Positions 1 through 5,357 are shown, numbered from the stretch's first letter. The stretch: 5,357 nucleotides of DNA from Thermodesulfobacteriota bacterium (GCA_024763435.1 JANTFN010000140.1:1-5357), one strand, 5' to 3'. Made by a program: numbers and translations. Notes: generated from the sequence alone by a model not told the origin.

Positions 1-940
1 AATATTTTTTTGCCAGTTCAGCAAAATCCTTCCCGGCCTTTGCCAGCTTCTCAACCTTCTCCGCCTTTTTCTTTGCCTCAGCCACCTGCGCCTTGGTTGG
101 TTTGGGGGGCAGACGAAACAGGATATGGCGTGCGTGAATCTTCTCCGGCACGCGATACGCGTCATTGTGCGCGTTATAATAGGCCTTCAGGTCATCATCC
201 GTAACCTTCACGTCCGCGGTGTACGCCTCAGGTTTAAAAAGCAGATAGGCAATCTTAACCTTTTCCGGATTTTTGAATGACGCCTTGTGCGCGTCATAAT
301 AGGTCTTCAAGTCTTTCGTCTCAACCCGCACAGCTTTGGCAAAATCATCCGCCATAATCTTTACATAAACCAGGCGCCGTTTTTCCAGTTGCAGGGAAAG
401 CATCCGTTTTACCTCGCTCGAAGTGACAAGCGACGCCGGCCCGGCAACCGTCTCCCGAACCTTCTTAAAAAGAAGTTCCTGCATCATGGACCGTTCGAAA
501 TCCCCCGGCTCAATACGGTTATAGCGCAGCAAATCAAGATATAACCTCCGGTCAAACCGTCCCGACCGCCGGAAGGCCGGCATTGCCTCGATATGTTCCA
601 CCAGTTCCTGACGGCTGACGACGATATGAAGCCTTTCGGCCTCCGCGGCAATCAAAACCTGGTTAATCAGCTGATTCAGCACCCGGTGTTTGACATCAAA
701 CAGCTTGAGCAACTGGTCATTCCACTGATTCTTGTATTGTTTCCGGTAGTATTCAACCATTTTCATATAGGAATTCTTATAGGCGTTGACATCTATAATC
801 GTATCCCCAACCTTCGCGACTACCGTCCCTCTGCCGCTGTTAAACCCGCCAACACCCCAGAAAATAAAAACGACAATAATCAATCCCAGGGCAATTTTAA
901 TAAACCAGGAAGTGGCATTCTTCCGCATGAATTTCAGCAT
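1..940 (-). CDS. ppiD: PpiD-like periplasmic peptidyl-prolyl isomerase/chaperone, N-terminal part (gene runs off the left edge)
   Basis: Reading the minus strand from ATG 938-940 gives 313 codons with no stop before the window edge; E. coli PpiD is about 620 residues, so roughly half is present. Residues 12-33 form one hydrophobic helix after a short basic start, which fits an inner-membrane anchor with the rest in the periplasm. Residues about 40-190 match the SurA/PpiD N-terminal chaperone region, including a PAFRRSGRFD segment (121-130) like the PAFQVDGKFD of E. coli PpiD. Two related 40-residue units follow, at about 205-244 and 245-284, each with DLKxYYxAH then PEK. The motif ARHILF (270-275) marks the start of the parvulin rotamase domain, which is cut off. 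The start is supported by GGAGGA 8 bases upstream. The family helps newly exported proteins fold at the inner membrane. The gene is divergent from the LPS genes. SurA is less likely because it has a cleaved signal peptide instead of an anchor. Confidence 0.9.
   Translation of the reverse strand, partial: MLKFMRKNATSWFIKIALGLIIVVFIFWGVGGFNSGRGTVVAKVGDTIIDVNAYKNSYMKMVEYYRKQYKNQWNDQLLKLFDVKHRVLNQLINQVLIAAEAERLHIVVSRQELVEHIEAMPAFRRSGRFDRRLYLDLLRYNRIEPGDFERSMMQELLFKKVRETVAGPASLVTSSEVKRMLSLQLEKRRLVYVKIMADDFAKAVRVETKDLKTYYDAHKASFKNPEKVKIAYLLFKPEAYTADVKVTDDDLKAYYNAHNDAYRVPEKIHARHILFRLPPKPTKAQVAEAKKKAEKVEKLAKAGKDFAELAKKY
167..193 (-). repeat. Copy 2 (downstream in the gene) of a 27-base internal repeat in ppiD
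   Basis: This stretch matches 287-313 at 24 of 27 bases and lies exactly 120 bases (40 codons) from it. It encodes DLKAYYNAH of the second unit. The three differences are all transitions: one is silent, and the others change Ala/Thr and Asn/Asp. E. coli PpiD, as recalled, also has two Y-Y-x-x-N/H units here, so the protein duplication is old. The high DNA identity may reflect constraint or later homogenisation. Confidence 0.7.
287..313 (-). repeat. Copy 1 (upstream in the gene) of the 27-base internal repeat in ppiD
   Basis: Partner of 167-193, in the same orientation and the same reading frame. It encodes DLKTYYDAH, in a unit that continues to a PEK and a LLF strand, parallel to the HILF that opens the parvulin domain in the next unit. 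Confidence 0.7.
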
Positions 941-969
941 GGACCGACTCCTCCAACCAAATTTTGCGG

Positions 970-998
970 ATAATACTTTATTTACGGACAAAAGGCAA
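970..998 (-). promoter_or_regulatory. Probable sigma-70 promoter for ppiD
   Basis: On the minus strand, TTGCCT (993-998, 4 of 6 to TTGACA) and TATTAT (970-975, 5 of 6 to TATAAT) are separated by exactly 17 bases. Transcription would start near 963 and leave a leader of about 23 bases before the ppiD ATG, carrying the GGAGGA ribosome site. No binding site for an envelope-stress regulator was recognised by eye. Confidence 0.6.
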
Positions 999-1082
999 CC
1001 TGCGGAAGGCAAATGAAAGAATTCCCCCTCACCTCTGTCCTCTCCCGTCTCAAGCCATCAGGTCTTTTCGATGACGTCAATC

Positions 1083-1111
1083 TTGTCAGGACGCCGCATC
1101 TCATATATGAT
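1083..1111 (+). promoter_or_regulatory. Probable sigma-70 promoter for the glycosyltransferase operon
   Basis: TTGTCA (1083-1088, 5 of 6) and TATGAT (1106-1111, 5 of 6) lie 17 bases apart on the plus strand. A start about 7 bases after the -10 box falls at or next to the ATG at 1118, so the transcript may have little or no leader. An imperfect inverted repeat, GCATC (1096-1100) and GATGC (1109-1113), overlaps the -10 box and could be an operator. If translation instead starts at ATG 1013, this promoter would lie inside the coding region and would probably be a chance match. Confidence 0.5.
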
Positions 1112-1117
1112 GCGCCC

Positions 1118-2257
1118 ATGCGGTTGTCGGAAAGAGAAAAAATCCTGATTATCCGGTTGGGCTCCGTCGGGGATGTGGTTCGCACGCTCCCCGCAATATC
1201 GGCGCTGCGTGACTGTTACCCGGATGCCCGGATAGACTGGGTTGTTCAGGATCTTTCAGAGGAAATCGTCAGGTCCCTCGGCGAGATTGATTCCGTTATT
1301 GTCCTCCCGAGAAAACGCTGGACAAAAATGGCCCGGTCACCGCTTTCCTGGCCCCGGTTGCTGAAAGAGGTTGTGTCCTGGCTTTCCCGGTTACGGGGAC
1401 AAAGGTATCAAACGACCCTCGATTTTCACGGCATCCTCAAAAGCGGCCTCATCTCCCGCCTCAGCGGCGCCGCCACGAGAATCGGATTCAAAAAAGGTTT
1501 TTGCAAGGAGATGAATTATCTTTTTAACAATCATCATGTGGACCCCGGAGACCCGCGCCTGAACCGTATGGCAAAGAACCTTTGCATGGTAACCTGGCTT
1601 TCCTGCACGGACTCCCTGCCAAAGGCCTGGTTAACCCCTCTGGAAAAATCCAGCGAGAAAATCAAAAAATTCTGGCGGCGAATTCAGCCGGTTTCACACC
1701 CTGTCATCGCCATTCAACCGAGCAGCAGCCAGGATACGGATTTCAAGCGGTGGTTTCCCGAACGATACGCGAAGCTCTGTGATATGCTGGTTGAAAAACT
1801 GGGGGCGACCATCATTCTAACCTGGGGACCCGGTGGGGAAGAAGCCGTAAACAAGATACGCGGCATCATGTCCCTTCCCGCTCATATCGCCTGCCCAACC
1901 ACCCTGATGGAGTTGTCGGCCCTGTTCCGTAAATGCGACCTTTATGTGGGCGGCGACACGGGCCCCATGCATCTGGCCTGTTTCTCGGAACTTCCCGCTG
2001 TGGTGATTTACGGGCCTACGGATCCCCTCGTTAACGCGCCCTATCCGCACAGCCGCCACCGGATTGTCCGGGTTGACCTCCCCTGCAGCCCCTGCCGGGA
2101 TAAAACCTGTCAGCGCCTTGACTGTATGAAACAAATCACGCCAGGCATGGTTTTCGATGAAACGGCCTCTCTCTGGCATGAAATTATGGAAAGCAGGGCC
2201 GTTGAAAAGGCGCCCTTTCAAACAAAAATATCCGAAACACAGGTAGCCCGATCATGA
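1118..2257 (+). CDS. Glycosyltransferase family 9, WaaC-like (LPS heptosyltransferase I type)
   Basis: 379 residues from ATG 1118. GT9 enzymes move heptose from ADP-heptose to the growing LPS core on the cytoplasmic side of the inner membrane. Visible motifs are the first strand and loop ILIIRLGSVGDVVRTLP (9-25) with D19 at the place of the WaaC catalytic Asp13; FKRW (209-212), where K210 may match the phosphate-binding Lys192 of WaaC; GPGGEE (237-242); GGDTGPMHLA (278-287); and YGPTDP (298-303). A cysteine cluster C323/C326/C331/C336 follows. The protein is longer than E. coli WaaC (319). An in-frame ATG at 1013, preceded by GGAAGG with only 3 bases of spacing, would add 35 residues with no family match. 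I prefer 1118 because the fold begins there and a promoter points to it. The stop overlaps the next start (ATGA at 2254-2257), implying coupled translation. The acceptor sugar is not certain, so no symbol is given. Confidence 0.88.
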   Translation: MRLSEREKILIIRLGSVGDVVRTLPAISALRDCYPDARIDWVVQDLSEEIVRSLGEIDSVIVLPRKRWTKMARSPLSWPRLLKEVVSWLSRLRGQRYQTTLDFHGILKSGLISRLSGAATRIGFKKGFCKEMNYLFNNHHVDPGDPRLNRMAKNLCMVTWLSCTDSLPKAWLTPLEKSSEKIKKFWRRIQPVSHPVIAIQPSSSQDTDFKRWFPERYAKLCDMLVEKLGATIILTWGPGGEEAVNKIRGIMSLPAHIACPTTLMELSALFRKCDLYVGGDTGPMHLACFSELPAVVIYGPTDPLVNAPYPHSRHRIVRVDLPCSPCRDKTCQRLDCMKQITPGMVFDETASLWHEIMESRAVEKAPFQTKISETQVARS

Positions 2258-3774
2258 AAATTCTCTTTATCTACCCGAATCTCTACGCGCAGATCGGTTT
2301 TAATTATGGCGTTGGATACCTTTCATCCTTTCTGAAATCGCGAGGGCATGAGACCGCGCTGCTCAATATCAATGACAGGCTGGGGTATCCGCTGGACCTG
2401 GATAGAATTCTGCGGGATGTCAAGCGCTTCGGCCCCGACTTCATCGCCTTTTCAGTGGTGACCAACCAGTATCAATACACGCTTCAGATCGCTGAAAAGC
2501 TGCGGGAAGTCCTCTCTGTTCCCCTTTCAATCGGCGGTGTCCACGCAACCATGGCCCCGGAAGAGACGCTTCAAACCGGCCTCTTCGATTTTTTGTGCGT
2601 TGGCGAAGGAGAACTCGCCCTGGTGGATCTGGCCGATGCCCTCGAAAATGGAAAAGATGTAAACCACATCCCCAATATATGGCATTACGACAGGGGCACA
2701 ATCCACGCCAACCCGGTACGCCCCTTTATTTCCCTCGAGGACATCCCGCCCATAGATTATGACATCTTCGACTTTCAGAAGATGATCGACGCCAAGGACG
2801 GGTGGGTCGGCGTCATGGCCTCCCGCGGGTGTCCGTTCCGGTGCAATTACTGTTTTAATCACAGGATTGTCGATATTTACCACAAGGATACGGGCGTTAA
2901 TGTGCGGGATCTCCACTACCTCCGGCAGTATCCCGTAGAAATGATTATTGATGATTTAAAAAAACTGCTCTCCCGCTATAAAAATATCCGGATGTTCATC
3001 TTTGATGACGACCTCTTCACGATGAACCGGAACTACGTCTTCGAATTCTGCCGGCAATACAAAAAGGCCATCGAGGTCCCCTTCGTGTGTAACGCCCATG
3101 TTCGGGTTTTCGACGAAGAAACCGCGAAAAACCTGAAGGAAGCAGGCTGCGCCATCGTCAAGTTCGGCCTGGAAAGCGGCAGTGACCGGATACGCCGTAA
3201 GATCCTGAACCGCCCCATGCGGAATGAGGATATCATCCACGCCTTCAAGATGGCAGACAAATACGGCATTCATACCTCGGCCTTTGTCATGATAGGCCTG
3301 CCGCACGAAACCATCGACGACCTTATGCTGACGATTAAACTCCTCGGAACCATCAAGCCGGGGCGGTTTCGATGGTCCATTTTCTTTCCCTTCATCGGGA
3401 CAAAGGCCTATAATATCGCCAAAGACGGGGGGTTTATCGACTGGGAAAAGATGAAAAACCTTGCGAATTTCACGGATGCCTCCTGCCTCGATTTTGGTGA
3501 GGCGCACAACCTGTTGATTGACAAGCTCGCAAAGGCCTACCCCTGGTTTGTCAACGCCCAGACCAATCTCCCCGTCGCGCGGCTGTATGAAGGCCTGACG
3601 CAAATGGTTCTCGCCATGGGCAGACCCGCCTGGGAAAAAGTCCGGGATACCATGCGCGCGCTGGATAAAGACCTCTCTGACTCCCTGACAGCGCCCGAGG
3701 CGCGCCATTACGCTATACGCTTTAATCCCTTTATGGGTGTGAGGAGTGACTGGATGGAACGGGGGGAGGATTGA
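2254..3774 (+). CDS. B12-binding-type radical SAM protein (BchE/methylase-like class), function unknown
   Basis: 506 residues. Residues 1-130 look like a Rossmann-type cobalamin-binding domain: MKILFIYPN at the start, then SIGGVHATMAPEE (92-104) and VGEGE (116-120), typical of this class. There is no DxHxxG motif, as is usual for these radical SAM enzymes. The radical SAM core follows, with the CX3CX2C cluster site at C193, C197 and C200 (SRGCPFRCNYCF) binding a 4Fe-4S cluster and S-adenosylmethionine. FDDDLF (250-255), FGLESGS (304-310) and VMIGLP (345-350) are later core motifs. The last 120 or so residues match no domain I know. Known members methylate carbon or phosphorus centres or rearrange rings. 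Lying between two heptosyltransferases with 4-base overlaps on both sides, it probably modifies LPS core, lipid A or a sugar precursor; that is inference. No strong ribosome site is seen; AGG lies 10 bases before the ATG, so coupling to the upstream gene is likely. Confidence 0.88.
   Translation: MKILFIYPNLYAQIGFNYGVGYLSSFLKSRGHETALLNINDRLGYPLDLDRILRDVKRFGPDFIAFSVVTNQYQYTLQIAEKLREVLSVPLSIGGVHATMAPEETLQTGLFDFLCVGEGELALVDLADALENGKDVNHIPNIWHYDRGTIHANPVRPFISLEDIPPIDYDIFDFQKMIDAKDGWVGVMASRGCPFRCNYCFNHRIVDIYHKDTGVNVRDLHYLRQYPVEMIIDDLKKLLSRYKNIRMFIFDDDLFTMNRNYVFEFCRQYKKAIEVPFVCNAHVRVFDEETAKNLKEAGCAIVKFGLESGSDRIRRKILNRPMRNEDIIHAFKMADKYGIHTSAFVMIGLPHETIDDLMLTIKLLGTIKPGRFRWSIFFPFIGTKAYNIAKDGGFIDWEKMKNLANFTDASCLDFGEAHNLLIDKLAKAYPWFVNAQTNLPVARLYEGLTQMVLAMGRPAWEKVRDTMRALDKDLSDSLTAPEARHYAIRFNPFMGVRSDWMERGED
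3761..3774 (+). promoter_or_regulatory. Ribosome site and TTGA stop-start overlap that decides the waaF start
   Basis: The run GGGGGGAGGA (3761-3770) directly abuts TTG 3771-3773, which overlaps the TGA (3772-3774) of the radical SAM gene. Spacing from GGAGG is only 1 base, shorter than ideal. An in-frame stop at 3747-3749 and the lack of an ATG or GTG before the first strand of the fold leave TTG as the only reasonable start. Ribosomes ending the upstream gene could restart here. Confidence 0.6.
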
Positions 3775-4814
3775 GCCCTTCTCCCCGAAAAGTCATCCTG
3801 CGTCTGCCAAACTGGGTGGGCGATATCGTTATGTCAACACCCGCGCTGATTGCCCTGCGAAAAGGATGGCCTGACAGCCATATAACGGTTATGGGCAAGG
3901 AAACCTCCCGGGCCCTCCTGGAAGGGATGGCCCTGTGGGACAGTTTTATCCCCTTCAATCGAACCGGAAAGGACGCGGGAACTGGCGGTTTTTTGAAAGC
4001 GGCCTCCCGTGTCAGAAAAGAACGGTTTGATACCGGGATTATCCTGCCCAATTCCCTGAGCTCCGCTCTGTTATTCGCCCTCGGCGGGGTCAAAGAGCGG
4101 GTGGGGTATAACCGTCACGGGCGAAAAGCCCTGTTGACCTATCCCGTTCCGGTCAGGCGGGTAAAGGGAAGGTTCATCCCTGTCCCCATGGTTGACTATT
4201 ACCTGAAACTGCTGGAAGCCCGGGGCATCAAGCCTGCTGCCCGGCATACGAAACTAACCGTCACCGAGGAGGATGCCAAATGGGCCGGGGAGCTTTGGGA
4301 TACGCGGGGCCTCAGTGACGGGCAACCGGTTATAGCCGTCACCCCCGGTGCCGCCTTCGGCCCCTCAAAACAGTGGATTCCTGAATATTTTGCCGGCCTG
4401 TCGGACAGACTGCGGGAAACACTTCACGCCCACGTTCTTTTTTTGCCCGGACCGGGGGAAGAGGCCCTGATAGCGGAAATAATTAAATTTTGCCAGGTAT
4501 CTCCCGACATCCTTCCCCCATCGGAAACCCCGTTAAACCGCCTCAAGGCGGTGATTGACAGATGTAATCTGCTCTTCACTAACGACACGGGCCCCCGGCA
4601 TATCGCCGTCGCGCTTGATACGCCGGTAGTGGTGGTCATGGGGCCGACCGATTTCCGCTATACCGCAGCCAATCTTGAAAAAACGATAATTCTCAGAAAA
4701 GATATCCCCTGCAGCCCCTGCATGCTGAAGGTTTGTCCAAAAAATCATGAGTGTATGCGCGGGATTACACCGGAAGAGGTTTTTGAAGCGTGTAAAAAGG
4801 CCCTGGGCCTCTGA
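3771..4814 (+). CDS. waaF: ADP-heptose:LPS heptosyltransferase II
   Basis: 347 residues, almost exactly the length of E. coli WaaF (348). WaaF adds the second heptose to the inner LPS core at the cytoplasmic face of the inner membrane. The GT9 fold is clear: KVILRLPNWVGDIVMSTPAL (7-26) with D18 as the likely catalytic base; PGAAFGPSKQW (192-202), close to the PGAEFGPAKRW region of known WaaF; PGPGEE (226-231); TNDTGPRHIAVAL (270-282); and MGPTD (290-294). A cysteine cluster C314/C317/C322/C328 follows, matching the upstream glycosyltransferase but absent from E. coli WaaF as I recall it. Translation starts at TTG in a TTGA overlap with the radical SAM stop, so the three genes form one coupled unit. 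The motif set favours WaaF over other GT9 members; the precise acceptor in this organism is inferred. Confidence 0.92.
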   Translation: MSPSPRKVILRLPNWVGDIVMSTPALIALRKGWPDSHITVMGKETSRALLEGMALWDSFIPFNRTGKDAGTGGFLKAASRVRKERFDTGIILPNSLSSALLFALGGVKERVGYNRHGRKALLTYPVPVRRVKGRFIPVPMVDYYLKLLEARGIKPAARHTKLTVTEEDAKWAGELWDTRGLSDGQPVIAVTPGAAFGPSKQWIPEYFAGLSDRLRETLHAHVLFLPGPGEEALIAEIIKFCQVSPDILPPSETPLNRLKAVIDRCNLLFTNDTGPRHIAVALDTPVVVVMGPTDFRYTAANLEKTIILRKDIPCSPCMLKVCPKNHECMRGITPEEVFEACKKALGL

Positions 4815-4841
4815 CGGTCGATTCCCCCATCTCCAACCCGG

Positions 4842-4848
4842 AAAGGAG
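4842..4848 (+). promoter_or_regulatory. Ribosome binding site fixing a GTG start at 4855
   Basis: AAAGGAG lies 6 bases before GTG 4855-4857, the ideal spacing. The same frame stays open upstream to ATG 4747, but that part lies inside waaF and has no such site, so the short version is chosen. Confidence 0.8.
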
Positions 4849-4854
4849 AAAAAG

Positions 4855-5052
4855 GTGTCCCTCGAAAAACAGTTTATGACAATCCTGAAACGCCTCCCTC
4901 GGGAGAAACAGCGCGAACTCCTCGATTTCGCGGAATACCTTCTTTCAAAAAGCGGGCGTGATACCGCTGAAAAAGAGGCAAAAGTCCTGGGCGGTCCGTC
5001 GTGGGAAGCAGACAGCATTGATTATGATGATTACGATGATGCCATTCGGTGA
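4855..5052 (+). CDS. Small DUF2281/antitoxin-like protein, no toxin partner seen
   Basis: 65 residues from GTG 4855. The first half (about 3-34) has the pattern of the DUF2281 family: LEKQF, then LKRLPREKQRELLDFAEYLLSK, an amphipathic helix pair with the LP...Q..LLDF.EYLL signature. Members often sit as antitoxin-like partners beside PIN-domain toxins. The tail is acidic and repetitive, with DYDDYDD at 56-62, and is probably disordered; W50 and P48 lie just before it. No toxin gene is next to it: waaF ends 40 bases upstream and carA begins 99 bases downstream. There is no terminator after waaF, so it may ride on the LPS transcript. It could be a lone regulator, a relic of a toxin-antitoxin pair, or a small protein with an unrelated role. 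The open frame with an ideal ribosome site supports it being real; function is uncertain. Confidence 0.72.
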   Translation: MSLEKQFMTILKRLPREKQRELLDFAEYLLSKSGRDTAEKEAKVLGGPSWEADSIDYDDYDDAIR

Positions 5053-5091
5053 ATGCTTTTTCAGGAGCGATTTCCCGGCATAAAAAATCAC

Positions 5092-5107
5092 CTGTCTCAA
5101 TTGACAG
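5092..5107. repeat. Short inverted repeat over the carA -35 box (possible operator)
   Basis: CTGTC (5092-5096) and GACAG (5103-5107) are perfect 5-base arms around a 6-base centre. The right arm shares bases with the TTGACA -35 box, so a protein bound here would block RNA polymerase. The arms are short and chance is possible. No PyrR-type attenuator and no ARG-box-like site was recognised by eye. Confidence 0.35.
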
Positions 5108-5129
5108 AAAACCCCGTTTCTGATAAATT
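5101..5129 (+). promoter_or_regulatory. Sigma-70 promoter for carA
   Basis: A perfect TTGACA (5101-5106), a 17-base spacer and TAAATT (5124-5129, 4 of 6) preceded by TG in the extended -10 position (5121-5122). Transcription would start near 5136, giving a leader of about 16 bases that holds little beyond the ribosome site, so leader-based attenuation is unlikely from this promoter. Confidence 0.65.
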
Positions 5130-5140
5130 GGCTACGTGGT

Positions 5141-5147
5141 AAGGAGG
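5141..5147 (+). promoter_or_regulatory. Ribosome binding site of carA
   Basis: AAGGAGG lies 4 bases before ATG 5152. It directly abuts another ATG at 5148, which is in a different frame and stops after six codons, so 5152 is the real start. Confidence 0.8.
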
Positions 5148-5151
5148 ATGA

Positions 5152-5357
5152 ATGGACAAACCCTATGACGCTGCTGTCGCGCTGGAAGATGGTAGCGTTT
5201 TTTTTGGCTACAGTTTTGGTGCGCCGGGAACGGCGACGGGCGAGGTGGTATTTAACACCAGCATGACGGGATACCAGGAGATTCTCTCCGATCCCTCCTA
5301 TAAAGGCCAGATCGTTACCATGACCTATCCCCTCATTGGAAATTACGGCGTCAATCC
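5152..5357 (+). CDS. carA: Carbamoyl-phosphate synthase small (glutaminase) subunit, N-terminal part (runs off the right edge)
   Basis: 68 codons are present of a protein usually about 370-390 residues long. CarA splits glutamine and passes ammonia to CarB, which makes carbamoyl phosphate for pyrimidines and arginine in the cytoplasm. The visible part is the conserved N-terminal domain: ALEDGSVFFGYSFGA (9-23), GEVVFNTSMTGYQEILSDPS (30-49) and GQIVTMTYPLIGNYGVN (52-68). These align closely with E. coli CarA from memory, including the SY..QIVT.TYP.IGN segment that contributes to the glutamine site. The catalytic Cys-His-Glu triad of the C-terminal amidotransferase domain lies beyond the window. 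It has its own promoter and a strong ribosome site, so it is probably a separate unit from the LPS genes; carB or other pyrimidine genes may follow outside the window. Confidence 0.95.
   Translation, partial: MDKPYDAAVALEDGSVFFGYSFGAPGTATGEVVFNTSMTGYQEILSDPSYKGQIVTMTYPLIGNYGVN

Noticed and set aside
971..976. TAATAC as a plus-strand -10 box upstream of 1013
   Set aside because: No acceptable -35 element lies 16-18 bases upstream on the plus strand; the same bases fit the minus-strand ppiD promoter much better.
593..1016. Plus-strand open frames across the left end
   Set aside because: They are antisense to ppiD, whose membrane anchor, chaperone region and ribosome site are clear on the minus strand.
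2956..3708. A 250-codon open frame on the minus strand
   Set aside because: It is antisense to the radical SAM core, has no family resemblance, and the plus-strand protein carries all expected motifs across the same bases.
3731..4093. Minus-strand open frame of 120 codons over the radical SAM-waaF junction
   Set aside because: Shadow of two well-supported plus-strand genes; its sequence is arginine- and proline-rich in the way antisense frames often are.
4747..4854. Upstream extension of the small gene to ATG 4747
   Set aside because: It lies within the end of waaF, has no ribosome site and breaks family similarity; GTG 4855 has an ideal site.
5086..5112. Inverted repeat CTGTC/GACAG as an intrinsic terminator
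   Set aside because: On the plus strand the arms are only 5 pairs and are followed by A-rich rather than T-rich DNA; overlap with the carA -35 box fits an operator better.
5148..5168. Six-codon open frame overlapping the carA start (ATGAATG)
   Set aside because: The ribosome site touches its ATG, leaving no spacing, so it is probably a by-product of the carA start context and not a leader peptide.
1..5357. CRISPR arrays, tRNA or rRNA genes, insertion sequences
   Set aside because: No regularly spaced repeats, no recognisable RNA gene sequence and no transposase or terminal inverted repeats were seen on either strand.

Overview
The window looks like chromosomal DNA of a Gram-negative bacterium that makes lipopolysaccharide (LPS). 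It holds a PpiD-type periplasmic chaperone, two family-9 glycosyltransferases of the LPS heptosyltransferase kind, and the start of the pyrimidine/arginine gene carA. Base composition looks close to balanced by eye. A cysteine cluster in both heptosyltransferases, and a cobalamin-type radical SAM enzyme set between them, suggest an anaerobe of the former Deltaproteobacteria (Desulfobacterota, for example Syntrophales-like). That placement is inference from gene style only; no ribosomal RNA or other marker is present.

Layout. Positions 1-940 (minus strand) carry the first 313 codons of a ppiD-like gene that runs off the left edge. Positions 941-1117 are a divergent control region with a minus-strand promoter for ppiD and a plus-strand promoter candidate that would begin transcription almost exactly at the first glycosyltransferase ATG. 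Positions 1118-4814 are a tight plus-strand run of three genes with overlapping stop and start codons: a WaaC-like glycosyltransferase, a B12-binding-type radical SAM enzyme, and WaaF. A small GTG-start gene (4855-5052) follows 40 bases later; it resembles the DUF2281/antitoxin-like family but has no toxin partner in view. Then comes a 99-base gap with a good promoter and a short inverted repeat, and carA begins at 5152 and runs off the right edge.

How they fit together. The two glycosyltransferases would add ADP-heptose sugars to the inner LPS core on the cytoplasmic face of the inner membrane. The radical SAM gene is locked between them by 4-base overlaps, so it probably acts on the same glycolipid or a precursor, but its reaction cannot be read from sequence. 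It is the most interesting element here. ppiD (folding of secreted and outer-membrane proteins) is transcribed away from this cluster and shares only an envelope theme. carA starts a separate metabolic unit.

No RNA genes, insertion sequences, CRISPR arrays or convincing intrinsic terminators were found. No gene-free stretch exceeds 300 bases.
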